Assembly (NCBI RefSeq): GCF_042186555.1
Contig: NC_133326.1
Span: 439,568,147 to 439,632,146, forward strand
DNA: 64,000 bases
Reading direction: 5' to 3'
Source: Aquarana catesbeiana
Lineage: Eukaryota; Chordata; Amphibia; Anura; Ranidae
The translations under genes and the position numbers were made by a program. The notes beneath the pieces were generated by a model, which was not told where the DNA came from, did not search any database, and worked only from the letters and a program-made list of their open reading frames with translations. Shown here in pieces: positions 60,801 through 64,000 of the stretch (within the stretch, counting starts at the first letter, position 1; each line of letters begins with the position of its first letter).

Positions 60801-63800
60801 GTCAGACCAAGAACAAAGATTTTTTTCATCTCAATGTCTATGTGTATTAAGAAATGTTTCAAAGAAATTGAGTTTCCATCAAGTCGTTTTTGGACCATTC
60901 TGTTAAAGTGAATCTGGTTACACAATACCCCAAACACAGGAGCACTGTTCCAATATGTAGTCACAGAAAAGTGCTCCATTTGGAGTTTTACGCACTGATT
61001 TTTCTGAAATGGTTGTTAGTGAAACTCATTGTGGCTCTGGTTGTAGATAATCTGCTTCTCACCTTGGTCAAACTAGGAAGCACTTACATGTACTAAAACA
61101 AAGTAAAGTACTGAGGTTTGACTGAGTTGAAAGCATTAAAAGTAGAGTACCGGCCACTCTGATGCTCCTAGTTTCATCTGGAAGATTTAACACAGTTCCC
61201 ACATTGCCCAAAACAATAAACACTCACCAGCAGTGAAATACAAGAGAGAGCTTTGTTTTGGGTCATGTAAGATGGGACAAAAATATCAATCATTTTCTTT
61301 TGGCAGAAGAACAAGAATTGGATTAGAAAATATGAAGCAGCTTACCTCCAAGAAGCAAACAGCCATTGTTCTCATGTATTTATCTTCAGGTTCTGTTTAA
61401 GCATCCACTTATCTCTATCTCCCAACTCTTTATAAACCAGGTGGTATACACCATTATCCAATCAGTAATCAGTAAAGTTTTTTTTTGTTATGCAGAGGGA
61501 GGAGCACATTCCAGTGGGCCAAATGAAAATAGGGCAGTGCCACACAAATCCACAGGTGGTAGCAGGAACAATCTCTGCATAACAATAGGGCATCCTTTTA
61601 GTGAACATGCTAATCAGAGGTGTAACCCACAGCTGAGTTTAGCAGTTTTGATTTTTGACAAAAAAAGGAGAGTGTTTGGGAATAACAGATCTCTGTGTAT
61701 TTTTTACTTTCCATTTAAGGAAAATTTTGAAAAAAATAATAAATAGACCAAGCTGGCAATTAGCTTTAAGCAAAAAGCAATTGTAACTAAGAATCATCAA
61801 AGATTTGCATGCTTTGAAACTTCTTGAAAGCAATATGAATCATGGGTTCTATAGCAATGAAAATATAAGGCATTCTTGTAAAATACAAGACATTGTTTTT
61901 GTTTGACTAATCTGTGGACATAAAAATCACCTATGTAAAAGCAAAGTTCCTTTTGTTCAATCAACTCTACCACAAATTACTCTTGTAAATCCTATTACTA
62001 TCTAACCCTAAACACAGCTCAAAATTGTCAGACCAAGAACAAAGATTATTTTCATCTCAATGTCTATGTGTATTAAGAAATGTTTCAAAGAAATTGAGTT
62101 TCCATCAAGTCGTTTTTGGACCATTCTGTTAAAGTGAATCTGGTTACACAATACCCCAAACACAAGAGCACTGTTCCAATATGTAGTCACAGAAAAGTGC
62201 TCCATTAGGAGTTTTACGCACTGATTTTTCTGAAATGGTTGTTAGTGAAACTCATTGTGGCTCTGGTTGTAGATAATCTGCTTCTCACCTTGGTCAAACT
62301 AGGAAGCACTTACATGTACTAAAACAAAATAAAGTACTGAGGTTTGACTGAGTTGAAAGCATTAAAAGTAGAGTACCGGCCACTCTGATGCTCCTAGTTT
62401 CATCTGGAAGATTTAACACAGTTCCCACATTGCCCAAAACAATAAACACTCAGCAGCAGTGAAATACAAGAGAGAGCTTTGTTTTGGGTCATGTAAGATG
62501 GGACAAAAATATCAATCATTTTCTTTTGGCAGAAGAACAAGAATTGGATTAGAAAATATGAAGCAGCTTACCTCCAAGAAGCAAACAGCCATTGTTCTCA
62601 TGTATTTATCTTCAGGTTCTGTTTAAGCATCCACTTATCTCTATCTCCCAACTCTTTATAAACCAGGTGGTATACACCATTATCCAATCAGTAATCAGTA
62701 AGGTTTTTTTTTGTTATGCAGAGGGAGGAGCACATTCCAGTGGGCCAAATGAAAATAGGGCAGTGCCACACAAATCCACAGGTGGTAGCAGGAACAATCT
62801 CTGCATAACCATAGGGTATCCTTTTAGTGAACATGCTAAGCAGCGGTGTAACCCACAGCTGAGTTTAGCAGTTTTGATTTTTGACAAAAAAGGAGAGTGT
62901 TTGGGAATAACAGATCTCTGTGTATTTTTTACTTTCCATTTAAGGAAAATTTTGAAAAAAATAATAAATAGACCAAGCTGGCAATTAGCTTTAAGCAAAA
63001 AGCAATTGTAACTAAGAATCATCAAAGATTTGCATGCTTTGAAACTTCTTGAAAGCAATATGAATCATGGGTTCTATAGCAATGAAAATATAAGGCATTC
63101 TTGTAAAATACAAGACATTGTTTTTGTTTGACTAATCTGTGGACATAAAAATCACCTATGTAAAAGCAAAGTTCCTTTTGTTCAATCAACTCTACCACAA
63201 ATTACTCTTGTAAATCCTATTACTATCTAACCCTAAACACAGCTCAAAATTGTCAGACCAAGAACAAAGATTATTTTCATCTCAATGTCTATGTGTATTA
63301 AGAAATGTTTCAAAGAAATTGAGTTTCCATCAAGTCGTTTTTGGACCATTCTGTTAAAGTGAATCTGGTTACACAATACCCCAAACACAAGAGCACTGTT
63401 CCAATATGTAGTCACAGAAAAGTGCTCCATTTGGAGTTTTACGCACTGATTTTTCTGAAATGGTTGTTAGTGAAACTCATTGTGGCTCTGGTTGTAGATA
63501 ATCTGCTACTCACCTTGGTCAAACTAGGAAGCACTTACGTGTACTAAAACAAAATAAAGTACTGAGGTTTGACTGAGTTGAAAGCATTAAAAGTAGAATA
63601 CCGGCCACTCTGATGCTCCTAGTTTCATCTGGAAGATTTAACACAGTTCCCACATTGCCCAAAACAATAAACACTCACCAGCAGTGAAATACAAGAGGGA
63701 GCTTTGTTTTGGGTCATGTAAGATGGGACAAAAATATCAATCATTTTCTTTTGGCAGAACAAGAATTGGATTAGAAAATATGAAGCAGCTTACATCCAAG

Positions 63801-64000
63801 AAGCAAACAGCCATTGTTCTCATGTATTTATCTTCAGGTTCTGTTTAAGCATCCACTTATCTCTATCTCCCAACTCTTTATAAACCAGGTGGTATACGCC
63901 ATTATCCAATCAGTAATCAGTAAGGTTTTTTTTTGTTATGCAGAGGGAGGAGCACATTCCAGTGGGCCAAATGAAAATAGGGCAGTGCCACACAAATCCC

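Larger units (their letters stand above)
25678..64000. repeat. Tandem array of a ~1,225-bp unit (putative miR-427/430-type array)
   Basis: About 31 head-to-tail units fill the last 38 kb and continue past the window. Corresponding points recur at 28022, 29253, 30483, 32942, 34158, 36612, 41529, 43747, 44972, 46198, 48646, 51096, 52320, 54770, 55993, 58441, 59663, 60890 and 63341, a spacing of 1,222-1,231 bp or multiples. Exceptions are 1,216 bp before 34158 and one ~990-bp unit near 43630. Neighbours are nearly identical. Each unit carries, on the - strand, an octamer, an inverted CCAAT box, a TATA box and then a run of adjacent hairpins with microRNA-family 3' arms. Short ORFs in the unit shift frame between copies, so I do not treat them as genes. 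Confidence 0.93.

Noticed and set aside
25815..63547. Recurrent 60-139 codon ORFs on both strands of the tandem repeat
   Set aside because: They recur only because the DNA repeats. Indels such as variable T runs change or break the frames between units, and I recognise no protein domain. The hairpin content explains conservation better.
25678..64000. Tandem snRNA, tRNA or 5S gene cluster
   Set aside because: The octamer and regular spacing raised this, but I found no U1-U7 snRNA signature, no B-box/T-loop sequence and no 5S sequence in the unit.
25678..64000. CRISPR array
   Set aside because: Units are ~1.2 kb, eukaryotic and repeated in full, with no short repeat-spacer pattern.

Overview
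This is nuclear DNA of a vertebrate, most likely a frog, perhaps a ranid. It is AT-rich and has no bacterial-type gene organisation. It holds decayed DIRS (tyrosine-recombinase), Penelope-like (PLE) and L1/Tx1-type retrotransposons plus several short terminal-inverted-repeat elements of kinds I associate with frog genomes. I see no intact protein-coding host gene.

Layout. (1) 1-7.9 kb: a decayed DIRS element on the + strand (gag-like, RT-RNase H, tyrosine recombinase). Its recombinase is split at 3068/7316 by a 4.25-kb PLE on the - strand, flanked by a 15-bp target duplication. (2) 7.9-12.6 kb: small palindromic and TIR elements, and a second, heavily decayed DIRS-like RT/RNase H remnant on the - strand (about 9.97-11.1 kb). 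(3) 12.65-17.73 kb: three divergent edge units (A, B, C) of a ~1.22-kb tandem repeat, invaded by small DNA transposons. (4) 17.73-25.68 kb: a decayed L1/Tx1-like LINE on the + strand with a tandemly repeated 5' UTR, ORF1 and ORF2. ORF2 is interrupted by a 1.39-kb fold-back PLE derivative carrying a hammerhead-ribozyme-like motif. (5) 25.68 kb to the window end: about 31 near-identical head-to-tail copies of the ~1,225-bp repeat, continuing past the window.

The main observation is that this tandem repeat looks like more than inert satellite. Read on the - strand, each unit holds a run of adjacent hairpins whose 3' arms resemble the miR-427/miR-430/miR-302 microRNA family. In edge unit A one 3' arm matches my recollection of Xenopus miR-427 at 21 of 23 positions. 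In nearly every unit another hairpin has a 3' arm starting UAAGUGCUUCC, the first 11 nt of miR-302. Upstream of the hairpins on the same strand each unit has a TATA box, an inverted CCAAT box and usually an octamer (ATGCAAAT). I infer a large polycistronic miR-427/430-type array, comparable to those that drive maternal mRNA clearance in Xenopus and zebrafish embryos, with each repeat possibly carrying its own promoter. Expression and processing cannot be judged from sequence alone.
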